Shown piece by piece: positions 1 to 7,672 of a DNA stretch of 31,767 nt (within the stretch, counting starts at the first letter, position 1; each line of letters starts with the position of its first letter). Where the stretch lies: assembly GCA_036495225.1 (NCBI GenBank), contig DASXNG010000011.1, positions 1-31,767 of the forward strand, in the 5' to 3' direction. A program made the position numbers and the translations under genes. The notes under the pieces were generated by a model. It saw only the letters and a program-made list of their open reading frames with translations. It had not been told where the DNA came from and did not search any database. The DNA comes from Galbitalea sp036495225. Lineage in GTDB: Bacteria > Actinomycetota > Actinomycetes > Actinomycetales > Microbacteriaceae.

Positions 1-425
1 ACTACCTGTACGGCCTCAGGCAAGGTCAGGAGCACGTCGTCGAGATGAGTAAGGGCGTCAGCCTTTACGTCGGGCTCGAGGCGATCGGCGAGGCCGACGA
101 CAAGGGCATGCGCACGGTCATGACGACGATGAACGGCCAACTGCGCCCCGTCTTCGTTCGCGATCGAGGCGTGAGTGTGCAGAGCAAGGCCGCAGAGAAG
201 GCCGATCCCGCGAAGCCAGGCCACATCGCCGCGCCCTTCTCCGGTGTCGTGACACTCCAGGTCGAGGAGGGCCAGGCGGTTGCGGCTGGCCAGGCGGTCG
301 CATCCATCGAGGCGATGAAGATGGAGGCCGCGATCACCTCTCCCGTGGCCGGAACGGTGAAGCGTGTTGCAATTCCGAAGACCCAGCAGGTTGACGCGGG
401 CGACCTTATCGTGGATGTGTCCTGA
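1..425 (+). CDS. pyc: Pyruvate carboxylase, C-terminal end (partial)
   Basis: The reading frame is already open at base 3 and ends with TGA at 423-425, so only the last 140 residues are present. The tail is a biotinyl/lipoyl carrier domain: a glycine- and proline-punctuated beta fold (AAPFSGVV, then SPVAGTVKRV) around the biotin-attachment motif EAMKME, whose lysine codon is at 318-320. The preceding stretch (SLYVGLEAIGEADDKGMRTV) matches the region joining the carboxyltransferase and carrier domains in pyruvate carboxylases, which make oxaloacetate from pyruvate and bicarbonate in the cytoplasm. Acetyl/propionyl-CoA carboxylase alpha chains also end in a biotin domain, but the upstream segment fits pyruvate carboxylase better. 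An internal ATG at 45 is not a start. Confidence 0.88.
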   Translation, partial: YLYGLRQGQEHVVEMSKGVSLYVGLEAIGEADDKGMRTVMTTMNGQLRPVFVRDRGVSVQSKAAEKADPAKPGHIAAPFSGVVTLQVEEGQAVAAGQAVASIEAMKMEAAITSPVAGTVKRVAIPKTQQVDAGDLIVDVS

Positions 426-463
426 GGGCAACGCTGTTTCGGCGATTGCACGCGGCAGTACTC

Positions 464-471
464 TAGATAAT
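464..471 (+). promoter_or_regulatory. Candidate -10 element for the MinD-like ATPase gene
   Basis: TAGATAAT lies about 30 bases before the start codon and contains a good -10 hexamer (GATAAT). No convincing -35 is visible at 16-18 nt. A purine-rich AAGGGA at 483-488 follows and can serve as the ribosome binding site. Confidence 0.35.
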
Positions 472-499
472 CGATGACAGACAAGGGACATCCGTTTTG

Positions 500-1993
500 G
501 TGACGCAGCGAAGCAAGTCAAGCGCGCAGGACTCGAAAGAAGAGCAGACCGTCCCGGCACCTGTGCCGGCCACCGATTCCGTGTCGGAGCAGGGCACGGA
601 TTCCTCCAAGAAGGTTCAGCCGCGAACGCCCGCCAGGCGAATTTCGTCAACCGTGAAGTCGCCACAGGCTCCAGGAGCTCCGCTGCCAGAGAACCTGAAC
701 TTCAGCGTCGACCTGCCGGCGACCGTGCACTCCGTTCCCGACCACGAGATTGCGGTGGCGATCGACGGCGTTGCAGTAAACCCCGGCTATGTCGAGACCT
801 TGGTGCCATCGACCACCTCGGTGCCGGTCGTTGCGACCCCTACGACTCCGCTCAGCGTTCCAACGCCCGCGCTGTCACCAACGAGCCCGTCCTATCTCAC
901 TGGGCCCATCGCGGTGCACAGCGCTGATCCTATGAACAGCGCTGATCGTGGTGACGCCGGCTTTGCAGCGTCGACCGGGCCCGTCCCGACCGGTTCCGTG
1001 TACACGAGGCGCGACAGCCTCCGTGGTGAACACTCGCAGTCACCGGAGCCCGCCGCAATGCTCACGGCGGACCGCCTGCTCGATGTCCGCAAGAAGCGCA
1101 GGCCGGCACCGGAGGGCCGCTGGCAGACGTTCGTCTACACGATCACTTTCCACGGCGTCAATCTTGGCGACTCGCAGAAGGTTCGCGATCGCAAAGCCAT
1201 GAACGCGCGCATCGAAAAACAGTTCGATGGTGGCGCGCGCTTCATCCCGATCCTCACCCGCAAGGGCGGCGTCGGCAAGACGACCATCACGGCCCTGCTC
1301 GGGATGGCGCTCGCGAGCGTCCGGGAAGACCGCGTCATCGCGATTGACGCCAACCCCGACCGCGGGACCCTGGCGGAACGCATCAACAAGCAGACGCGGG
1401 CCACGGTTCGGGATGTCGTCACTAAGGCGGCCTCGATCAGCGGTTTCACCGACTTCACCACGCTGGTGTCCCGCGATGAAACTCGGCTGGATGTTCTGGC
1501 CTCCGACACCGACCCCATGCTGTCGGAGGCATTCGACGAAAACGACTACAACGTGGTCGCAGACCTCGCGGCCCGGTACTACTCCCTGGTGCTCACCGAC
1601 TGCGGCACCGGCATCGTGCACTCCGTCATGAGGGCAACGCTGCAGCGCGCTGATTCGGTCGTGATCGTCTCCGGCGGCAGCGTCGACGAGGCACGGCTCG
1701 CCTCTGAGACACTGACCTGGCTCGAAGCGAATGGATACGGTGACCTCGTGCGAAACGCCGTCGTCGCGCTCAACACGGCAACCCAGGGGACCAATCTGGT
1801 CAAGCTGGAGGAGATCGAGGCACACTTCATCTCCCGCGTTCGCGAAGTGGTGCGCATTCCATACGACCCGCAGCTCGCCGCGGGTTCGGTGATCAGCTAC
1901 AAGGATTTGAAGCCGCTGACTCTGAATGCTTCGCGTGAACTCGCGGCGCTCGTGATGGACGGCCTTCCGGTCAGGCGAGAGCACGCCGGATGA
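500..1993 (+). CDS. MinD/ParA-family ATPase with long disordered N-terminus (EspI-like)
   Basis: This is a cytoplasmic P-loop ATPase. About 170 N-terminal residues are Pro/Ser/Thr/Ala-rich and look disordered. A conserved linker (FHGVNLGDSQKVRDRK) precedes the ATPase domain. The deviant Walker A, KGGVGKTT, is near residues 255-262, and the second motif, DANPDRGTLAERI, begins near residue 283. This layout resembles the actinobacterial MinD-like proteins that include the type VII secretion-associated EspI; no secretion genes are seen here, so that role is not implied. GTG at 500 is chosen; TTG at 497 is one codon upstream and slightly better spaced from AAGGGA (483-488). The 3' end overlaps the deformylase start by 4 nt (ATGA), suggesting co-translation. 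Substrate and partner are unknown. Confidence 0.85.
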   Translation: MTQRSKSSAQDSKEEQTVPAPVPATDSVSEQGTDSSKKVQPRTPARRISSTVKSPQAPGAPLPENLNFSVDLPATVHSVPDHEIAVAIDGVAVNPGYVETLVPSTTSVPVVATPTTPLSVPTPALSPTSPSYLTGPIAVHSADPMNSADRGDAGFAASTGPVPTGSVYTRRDSLRGEHSQSPEPAAMLTADRLLDVRKKRRPAPEGRWQTFVYTITFHGVNLGDSQKVRDRKAMNARIEKQFDGGARFIPILTRKGGVGKTTITALLGMALASVREDRVIAIDANPDRGTLAERINKQTRATVRDVVTKAASISGFTDFTTLVSRDETRLDVLASDTDPMLSEAFDENDYNVVADLAARYYSLVLTDCGTGIVHSVMRATLQRADSVVIVSGGSVDEARLASETLTWLEANGYGDLVRNAVVALNTATQGTNLVKLEEIEAHFISRVREVVRIPYDPQLAAGSVISYKDLKPLTLNASRELAALVMDGLPVRREHAG

Positions 1994-2481
1994 CAGAACG
2001 GCAAATCAGGCTGTTCGGAGACCCCGTCCTCCGGTCGGCCTGCGATCCCATCGCGCCCGGTGATCCTCGAGTCAAAGGCCTCATAGAGGACCTGATCGAG
2101 ACCGTCGAGGTGCCCGGCCGCGCGGGTGTCGCAGCGAATCAGATCGGCGTGGGGCTGCGCGCGTTCAGCTACAACATCGACGGTGAGGTCGGCTACATCA
2201 TCAACCCGGTGCTCGCCGAGGTCAGTGGTGAGCCAGAGCTGGTAGACGAGGGCTGCCTGTCTGTGCCGGGATTTTACTTCCTGCGCAAGCGTTACCCGTA
2301 CGCAAGGGCGACGGGAATCGACCTTGATGGCAATGAGATTGAACTCGCGGGCGAAGGCATCATGGCGCAGGCGCTGCAGCACGAGACCGACCACCTCGAC
2401 GGACACCTCTTCATCGAGGGACTCGAGCCCGAGACCAAGCGCGAGGCCATGCGCCTCATTCGCCAGGCGCCCTGGTACTAG
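1990..2481 (+). CDS. def: Peptide deformylase
   Basis: This metalloenzyme removes the N-formyl group from nascent proteins. All three family motifs are present: a variant motif 1 (GVAANQIG near residues 46-53, usually GxGLAAxQ), motif 2 EGCLS near 87-91 with the metal-binding Cys, and motif 3 HETDH at 131-135 with the two metal-binding His and catalytic Glu. The length of 163 aa is normal. The ATG overlaps the TGA of the upstream ATPase gene, so the two are probably translated together. The Asn in motif 1 replaces the usual Pro, a variation that occurs in the family and should not abolish activity. Confidence 0.95.
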   Translation: MTERQIRLFGDPVLRSACDPIAPGDPRVKGLIEDLIETVEVPGRAGVAANQIGVGLRAFSYNIDGEVGYIINPVLAEVSGEPELVDEGCLSVPGFYFLRKRYPYARATGIDLDGNEIELAGEGIMAQALQHETDHLDGHLFIEGLEPETKREAMRLIRQAPWY

Positions 2482-2519
2482 TGCGCGTCCCGGCGGCCAG
2501 ACCTCGCGAGTGTGAGGGT

Positions 2520-2561
2520 TTGTTGGCCAAGTGAGTCGAATGACCACCACCGGGCCAACAA
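2520..2561. terminator. Inverted repeat between convergent def and acyl-CoA ligase genes
   Basis: A perfect 9-bp inverted repeat (TTGTTGGCC at 2520-2528, GGCCAACAA at 2553-2561) lies between two converging genes. The 24-nt loop is long and there is no strong U-tract, so it may be a weak bidirectional terminator or a factor-independent hairpin of other use. Confidence 0.35.
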
Positions 2562-2592
2562 TCCCGCAGTTTCACGCGGGGAGTGAGTGGAG

Positions 2593-4425
2593 CTACTTCT
2601 TGGCGGGGGCGGCGGCGTCCGCGTCGGCGGGAGCACCGACGTAGAGGCCCTCGATCGTGTCGGCGAAGTCCTTCAGAATCACGTTGCGCTTGATGCTGAG
2701 CTTGGGCGTCAGGTGCCCGCTCGCCTCCGTCATGTCGACATCAAGGATCTGGAACTTACGGATCGACTCGGCGCGCGAAACGTGCTTGTTCGCGGCATCC
2801 ACCGCCCGCTGCACTTCAGCGATCACCGCGGGATTCTTCGCGGCCTCTGCGATGCTCAGCTTCGGGTCCTGGCCGTTGTTCTTCAGCCACGCGGGCAGCA
2901 TCTCCGGGTCAAGAGTGACGAGGGCGGCGATGAACGGCTTCTGCTCTCCGACGACAATGACCTGGCCGACGATCGGGTTGGAGCGAATCGGGTCCTCGAG
3001 CGCTGCGGGCGAGACGTTCTTACCGCCGGCCGTCACGATGATTTCCTTCTTGCGTCCAGTGATCGTCAGGTAGCCGTCCTCGTCGATCGTGCCGATGTCA
3101 CCGGTGCGGAACCACTCGCCATCGAACGCTTCGCTGGTCGCCTTCTCGTTCTGCCAGTATCCGGCGAAAATGTCGATGCCCTTGCCCTGGATCTCGCCGT
3201 CCTCCGCGATGCGAATCGACACGCCGGGCAGTGGTGGCCCAACCTTGCCGATCTTGAAGTTCGACGGCAGGTTGACCGTCAGCGGCGCCGTCGTTTCGGT
3301 GAGTCCGTAGCCCTCGAGGATGGTAAGACCGAGGCTGCGGTAGAAGTGACCGAGGTACAGGCCGAGCGGCGCTGAGCCTGAGACGGCGTACTTGACGCGG
3401 CCGCCGAGCGCCTTGCGGATCTTGGAAAGCACGAGCCGGTCGTACAAGGCGAATTGCGCCGCGAGACCGAGCGGCACCTTGCCTGCGTCGAGGGCCTTCG
3501 AGTGCGCGATCGCGACCGCTGCCGCCTTGCGGAAGATCTTGCCGCGGCCACCCTCCTCCGCCTTCTGCTCCGAAGAGTTGTAGACCTTTTCGAAGACCCG
3601 CGGCACCGCGAGCAGGAAGCTCGGGCGGAAAGACGCCATGGCTGGCAGTAGCTGAGAGGTGTCACCCTGGTGGCCGACCTTCACGCCGCCGTGCACACAG
3701 AGCACGGCGATGAAGCGGGCGAAAATGTGTGCCGTCGTGATGAACAGCAGGGTGCTCGCTCCGGTGTTGACAACTTCCGGAATCGCGGCGACGGCGTTGC
3801 GGCACAGCTCAACGAAGTTCGAGTGAGTCAGCACGCAGCCCTTGGGCTTGCCGGTGGTGCCCGCCGTGTAGATGAGCGTCGCCATGTCCGATCCCTTGGC
3901 CAGGGTGCGCCGACGCTCGATCTCTTCGTCCGTGACGCCCGTGCCCGATGCGGCCAGCTTGTCGAGGTCGCCAAGGTCGATCTTCCAGACCTGCGAGACG
4001 AGCGGCAGGTCGCCGTGCACCTCGTCGAATCGCGAGAAGAGCTCTACCGTCTCGGTGATCATCGCGATAGCGCCGGAGTCTTCGAGATCCCAGTGGATCT
4101 GATGGGGCGATGAGGTCTCGTACACCGGGACGAGGATGGCGCCCGCGAACCAGACGGCGAAGTCGATGAGGGTCCACTCGTAGCGAGTGCGGCACATCAT
4201 GCCGATCTTGTCACCTGGCTGGATTCCAGCGGCGACGAAACCCTTGGCCAGGGCGCGCACCTGGGTCAGAAACTCGGCGGCGGTGACATCCGTCCACGTG
4301 CCGTCGCTCTGCGGCAGCGCGAAGATCGCCAGGTCGGGCGTCTTGCGCACGCGCTCGACCAGCAGATCCGTTGCGTTCGCGTTCGGGTCGGCCTCGACTG
4401 CGGCGGGCATATCAAATTGCTGCAC
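2593..4425 (-). CDS. Long-chain fatty acid--CoA ligase (FadD15-like AMP-binding enzyme)
   Basis: This enzyme activates long-chain fatty acids with ATP and CoA through an acyl-adenylate. The AMP-binding signature TAGTTGKPKG is near residues 187-196. It is followed by GYGLTETTAP (adenine-binding motif) and by FRTGDIGTIDEDGYLTITGR with the GRKKE hinge lysines and GGKNVSP. The usual Ser of YTSGTTG is Ala here. The open frame extends to 4518, but GTG at 4423-4425 is preferred because GAGGGAG lies 5 nt upstream on the minus strand, giving 610 aa (MQQFDMPAAVEAD). The protein ends in an Ala/Lys tail. The gene is divergent from the glucokinase and convergent with def, so it is probably transcribed alone. 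Exact chain-length preference cannot be read from the sequence. Confidence 0.92.
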   Translation of the reverse strand: MQQFDMPAAVEADPNANATDLLVERVRKTPDLAIFALPQSDGTWTDVTAAEFLTQVRALAKGFVAAGIQPGDKIGMMCRTRYEWTLIDFAVWFAGAILVPVYETSSPHQIHWDLEDSGAIAMITETVELFSRFDEVHGDLPLVSQVWKIDLGDLDKLAASGTGVTDEEIERRRTLAKGSDMATLIYTAGTTGKPKGCVLTHSNFVELCRNAVAAIPEVVNTGASTLLFITTAHIFARFIAVLCVHGGVKVGHQGDTSQLLPAMASFRPSFLLAVPRVFEKVYNSSEQKAEEGGRGKIFRKAAAVAIAHSKALDAGKVPLGLAAQFALYDRLVLSKIRKALGGRVKYAVSGSAPLGLYLGHFYRSLGLTILEGYGLTETTAPLTVNLPSNFKIGKVGPPLPGVSIRIAEDGEIQGKGIDIFAGYWQNEKATSEAFDGEWFRTGDIGTIDEDGYLTITGRKKEIIVTAGGKNVSPAALEDPIRSNPIVGQVIVVGEQKPFIAALVTLDPEMLPAWLKNNGQDPKLSIAEAAKNPAVIAEVQRAVDAANKHVSRAESIRKFQILDVDMTEASGHLTPKLSIKRNVILKDFADTIEGLYVGAPADADAAAPAKK

Positions 4426-4528
4426 GGTATCTCCCTCGGCACCGATGAATATCGACTCAACTCTACGATGCAAATTCTCGGACCACCGACGGGATGACAG
4501 CGCGGCCAGCAAGGCCACGCCGCGCGGC

Positions 4529-4534
4529 TAAACT
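4529..4534 (+). promoter_or_regulatory. Candidate -10 of a leaderless glucokinase transcript
   Basis: TAAACT ends 8 nt before the GTG start, and there is no Shine-Dalgarno sequence between them. That spacing puts transcription initiation at or next to the GTG, as in leaderless actinobacterial mRNAs. Confidence 0.4.
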
Positions 4535-4542
4535 CGTCTCTC

Positions 4543-5493
4543 GTGCATGCGATCGGTATCGACATTGGCGGAACGAAGATAGCTGGCGCTCTGGTCAGCG
4601 ACGAGGGCGACATCCTCGTTGAGGAACGTCGACCGACTCCTGCCGGTGACGCGAGCGCGATCGTTGACACGGTCGTCGACATGATCGATCGCCTCGCCGA
4701 GGGACGGGATGTCGCGGCCGCAGGCGTCGCCGCCGCGGGCTTCATCGACGCGGCGCAATCGACGGTGTACTACGCCCCCAACATCAGTTGGCGCAATGAG
4801 CCGTTACGCGAACGTCTGCAGCAGCGCATCAACCTCGACATCACCATCGACAACGACGCGAACGCCGCCGGATGGGCAGAGTTCCGGTTCGGAGCCGGGC
4901 GCCTCTACAGCGACATGACGATGTTGACCATCGGCACGGGCGTTGGTGGCGCCATCGTCGCCCAGGATCGACTTTTCCGCGGCGGTTTTGGTGCCGGTGC
5001 CGAAATCGGTCACATGCGCGTCGTGCCGGACGGCCTTCCCTGTGGATGCGGCGCTCGTGGCTGCATCGAGCAGTACGGCTCTGGCCGTGCCCTGCTCCGG
5101 ATGGCGAACGCCATCGCGGATGTCGGCGGCATCGGGTTGGCCCTCGCGCAGGCACGCGAGCAGACCGGCATCCTGACCGGGGATCAGGTCGGCGACCTCA
5201 TTTCTGCCGAGGACGCGGGCGCGCTGCAGGCCCTGCGCGAACTTGGCGGTTGGCTCGGGGCGGCGTGCGCGAGCCTTGCGGCGGTGCTCGACCCGCAGGT
5301 GTTCGTTTTCGGCGGGGGAGTGGCGGTCGCGGGTGACCTCTTGCTCGACCCGATCCGTGAGGCGTTTGTGTCGCATCTGCCGGCACGCGGCTACCACCCG
5401 GAGCCGCAGTTCGCGACGGCGGAGCTTGTCAACAACGCTGGCGTCGTTGGCGCGGCGGATCTCGCTCGCATCCACGCGGAGGCTCGCGGCTAG
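4543..5493 (+). CDS. glk: ROK-family glucokinase
   Basis: This is an ATP-dependent sugar kinase phosphorylating glucose at C6 in the cytoplasm. The N-terminal phosphate-binding motif DIGGTK is at residues 7-12. The catalytic-base motif DND is at 103-105, followed by AxxxGWAEFRFG. ExGH is at 154-157, and the structural zinc cluster CGCGARGC at 167-173 defines the ROK family. The length of 316 aa is typical. GTG at 4543 is the only start that keeps the motif near the N-terminus, and no ribosome binding site is visible (see the -10 entry). The acyltransferase gene follows after 42 nt. Other ROK kinases (N-acetylmannosamine, fructose) share these motifs; glucose is inferred from overall similarity to actinobacterial Glk. 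Confidence 0.88.
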   Translation: MHAIGIDIGGTKIAGALVSDEGDILVEERRPTPAGDASAIVDTVVDMIDRLAEGRDVAAAGVAAAGFIDAAQSTVYYAPNISWRNEPLRERLQQRINLDITIDNDANAAGWAEFRFGAGRLYSDMTMLTIGTGVGGAIVAQDRLFRGGFGAGAEIGHMRVVPDGLPCGCGARGCIEQYGSGRALLRMANAIADVGGIGLALAQAREQTGILTGDQVGDLISAEDAGALQALRELGGWLGAACASLAAVLDPQVFVFGGGVAVAGDLLLDPIREAFVSHLPARGYHPEPQFATAELVNNAGVVGAADLARIHAEARG

Positions 5494-5535
5494 GCCGTTC
5501 GGCTCAGTAGAGTTGGCGCTGGCTGGGAGGGTCGA

Positions 5536-6228
5536 ATGCTGTACTGGCTTCTCAAGAACCTCATCGTCGGACCGCTTGTTCTGACGGTCTTTCGTCCGTG
5601 GGTTGTCGGGCGTGAGAACGTGCCAAAAAGCGGCGCGGTGATTTTCGCGGGCAACCACCTCTCTTTCATCGATTCGATTTTCTTGCCGCTGGTTCTCGAT
5701 CGGCGCATCTCCTTCCTCGCGAAGGCGGACTACTTTCGCGGAACGGGGTTGAAGGGCTACTTCACCAGGACGTTCTTCACCGCCACCGGGATGCTTCCGA
5801 TCGATCGATCCGGCGGCAAAGCCTCCGAAGCATCGCTCAACACGGGTCTGGCCGTTCTGGCGAGGGGCGAGCAGCTCGGCATCTACCCGGAGGGCACGCG
5901 CAGCCCCGACGGTCGGATGTACCGCGGCCGTACCGGCGTCGCGCGCATGATCCTCGAAGCCGGAGTTCCGGTCATCCCCGTCGCAATGGTCGACACCGAC
6001 CGCGTCATGCCGACTGGCACGACGATCCCCAAGGTGCGCAGGATCGGCATCGTGTTCGGCGCCCCGCTCGACTTTTCTCGCTTCGAGGGCCTCGAGGGTG
6101 ACCGCTTCGTGCTGCGGGCGATCACCGACGAGATCATGTACGAACTGAACCGCCTGAGCGGGCAGGAATACGTCGACGTGTATGCGTCATCGGTGAAGGA
6201 GAAGGCAAGCGGGGCGCCAGCCCGCTAG
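5536..6228 (+). CDS. plsC: 1-acyl-sn-glycerol-3-phosphate acyltransferase (PlsC family)
   Basis: A membrane-associated acyltransferase expected to transfer an acyl chain to lysophosphatidic acid, giving phosphatidic acid. The catalytic H-x4-D motif is NHLSFID (residues 40-46), the substrate-binding motif YPEGTRS is at 117-123, and VPVIPVA follows near 144-150. The hydrophobic N-terminus (LLKNLIVGPLVLTVF) may anchor it in the membrane. The ATG is well supported by GGGAGG at 5525-5530, 5 nt upstream. It probably shares a transcript with glk. Actinobacteria have several PlsC paralogues, so the exact acceptor (for example a lipid other than lysophosphatidate) is not certain. Confidence 0.88.
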   Translation: MLYWLLKNLIVGPLVLTVFRPWVVGRENVPKSGAVIFAGNHLSFIDSIFLPLVLDRRISFLAKADYFRGTGLKGYFTRTFFTATGMLPIDRSGGKASEASLNTGLAVLARGEQLGIYPEGTRSPDGRMYRGRTGVARMILEAGVPVIPVAMVDTDRVMPTGTTIPKVRRIGIVFGAPLDFSRFEGLEGDRFVLRAITDEIMYELNRLSGQEYVDVYASSVKEKASGAPAR

Positions 6229-6238
6229 GCTGATTCGC

Positions 6239-6254
6239 TGGGCCTCGTGGCCCA
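6239..6254 (+). terminator. Short GC hairpin between plsC and the DAHP synthase gene
   Basis: TGGGCC-TCGT-GGCCCA forms a perfect 6-bp stem with a tetraloop 10 nt after the plsC stop. It is followed by a pyrimidine stretch (TTCTCATCTCTC) and not a U-tract. It may attenuate read-through or be a partial terminator. Confidence 0.35.
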
Positions 6255-6283
6255 TTCTCATCTCTCGATGCAAGGAAACTACC

Positions 6284-7672
6284 GTGGTAGACCCGTCCGA
6301 CGAACCAGTAGTCAGCGCAGATCCAGCAGTCATCGCTGGTCTCGACTATTGGCGGACGCTCCCCATCAGCCAACAGCCCGCCTGGCCGGATCCGGATGCC
6401 GTCGCCGCAGCGAGCGCCGAGATCGCAACTCTGCCGCCACTCGTGTTCGCGGGTGAGGTCGACATCCTGCGTGACCGACTCGCCAAGGCGGCCAGGGGTG
6501 AGGCGTTCCTGCTTCAGGGCGGCGACTGCGCCGAGACGTTCGCGGGAGCAACGGCGGAAGCCATTCGCAACCGAGTTAAGACGATCCTGCAGATGGCAGT
6601 AGTGCTGACCTACGGCGCATCAATGCCCATCATCAAGATGGGACGCATGGCCGGCCAGTTCGCCAAGCCACGTTCGAGCGAAACGGAGACGCGTGGCGAC
6701 GTGACTCTGCCCGCCTACCGCGGCGACATCGTGAATGGTTACGACTTCACGCCGGAGTCACGCGAGGCCGACCCGCGCCGTCTCGTGCAGGGCTACCACA
6801 CGGCAGCGTCGACGCTGAACCTCATCCGCGCGTTCACGCAGGGTGGTTTCGCCGACCTGCGCCAGGTGCACAGCTGGAACCGCGGCTTCGCCTCGAACCC
6901 GGCGAACCACCGTTACGAGAAACTGGCGAACGAGATCGACAAGGCCATTCGCTTCATGCTTGCAGCAGGGGCGGATTTCGACGAGCTCAAGCGCGTCGAG
7001 TTCTACTCGAGCCACGAGGGCCTTCTCATGGACTACGAGAGGCCGATGACCCGCATCGATTCGCGCAACGGGACCCCGGTCAATACCTCGGCGCACTTTG
7101 TCTGGATCGGGGAGCGCACTCGGGCACTGGATGGCGCGCACGTCGACTACTTCAGCCGCATCCGTAACCCCATCGGAGTGAAGCTCGGACCAACGACGAC
7201 TCCCGACGACATGGAGCGCTTGATCGACAAGCTCGACCCGAATCGCGAGCCCGGGCGACTCACGTTCGTCTCGCGCATGGGCGCAGGCAAGGTTCGGGAT
7301 GCACTCCCGCCGCTTCTTGAGGCGATCAAGGGCATGGATGCGAATCCGCTGTGGATCACCGACCCGATGCACGGCAACGGGCTCACTACGCCCACCGGCT
7401 ACAAGACTCGGCGCTTCGACGACATCGTCGACGAGGTCAAGGGCTTCTTCGAGTCACACCGCGCGGCCGGAACCTACCCTGGCGGCATACACATCGAACT
7501 CACTGGTGACGACGTGACTGAGTGCCTGGGCGGCTCGGAGCAGATCGATGAGGCAGACCTCGCGACCCGCTACGAGTCGCTGTGCGATCCGCGACTGAAC
7601 CACATGCAGTCGTTGGAGTTGGCGTTCCTGGTGGCCGAGGAACTGGGCGCTTCCGAACCCGCGAGTGTCTAG
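6284..7672 (+). CDS. aroG: Class II 3-deoxy-7-phosphoheptulonate (DAHP) synthase
   Basis: This is the first enzyme of the shikimate pathway, condensing phosphoenolpyruvate with erythrose 4-phosphate in the cytoplasm. Class II hallmarks are present: QGGDCAE with the metal-binding Cys82, MGRMAGQFAKPRS at 119-131, ARG-rich substrate loops, DPMHGN at 360-365 and GDDVTECLGG near the C-terminus. The length of 462 aa matches actinobacterial enzymes. GTG at 6284 is supported by AAGGAA at 6272-6277, 6 nt upstream. The product is orthologous by type and position to M. tuberculosis AroG (Rv2178c), which also lies near a Ser/Thr kinase and an Rv2175c gene. The stop codon is shared with the convergent kinase gene inside CTAG (7669-7672). 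Confidence 0.95.
   Translation: MVDPSDEPVVSADPAVIAGLDYWRTLPISQQPAWPDPDAVAAASAEIATLPPLVFAGEVDILRDRLAKAARGEAFLLQGGDCAETFAGATAEAIRNRVKTILQMAVVLTYGASMPIIKMGRMAGQFAKPRSSETETRGDVTLPAYRGDIVNGYDFTPESREADPRRLVQGYHTAASTLNLIRAFTQGGFADLRQVHSWNRGFASNPANHRYEKLANEIDKAIRFMLAAGADFDELKRVEFYSSHEGLLMDYERPMTRIDSRNGTPVNTSAHFVWIGERTRALDGAHVDYFSRIRNPIGVKLGPTTTPDDMERLIDKLDPNREPGRLTFVSRMGAGKVRDALPPLLEAIKGMDANPLWITDPMHGNGLTTPTGYKTRRFDDIVDEVKGFFESHRAAGTYPGGIHIELTGDDVTECLGGSEQIDEADLATRYESLCDPRLNHMQSLELAFLVAEELGASEPASV

Noticed and set aside
1040..1984. 314-residue minus-strand open frame
   Set aside because: It is antisense to the ATPase gene and has no recognisable domain; long antisense frames are expected in high-GC coding DNA.
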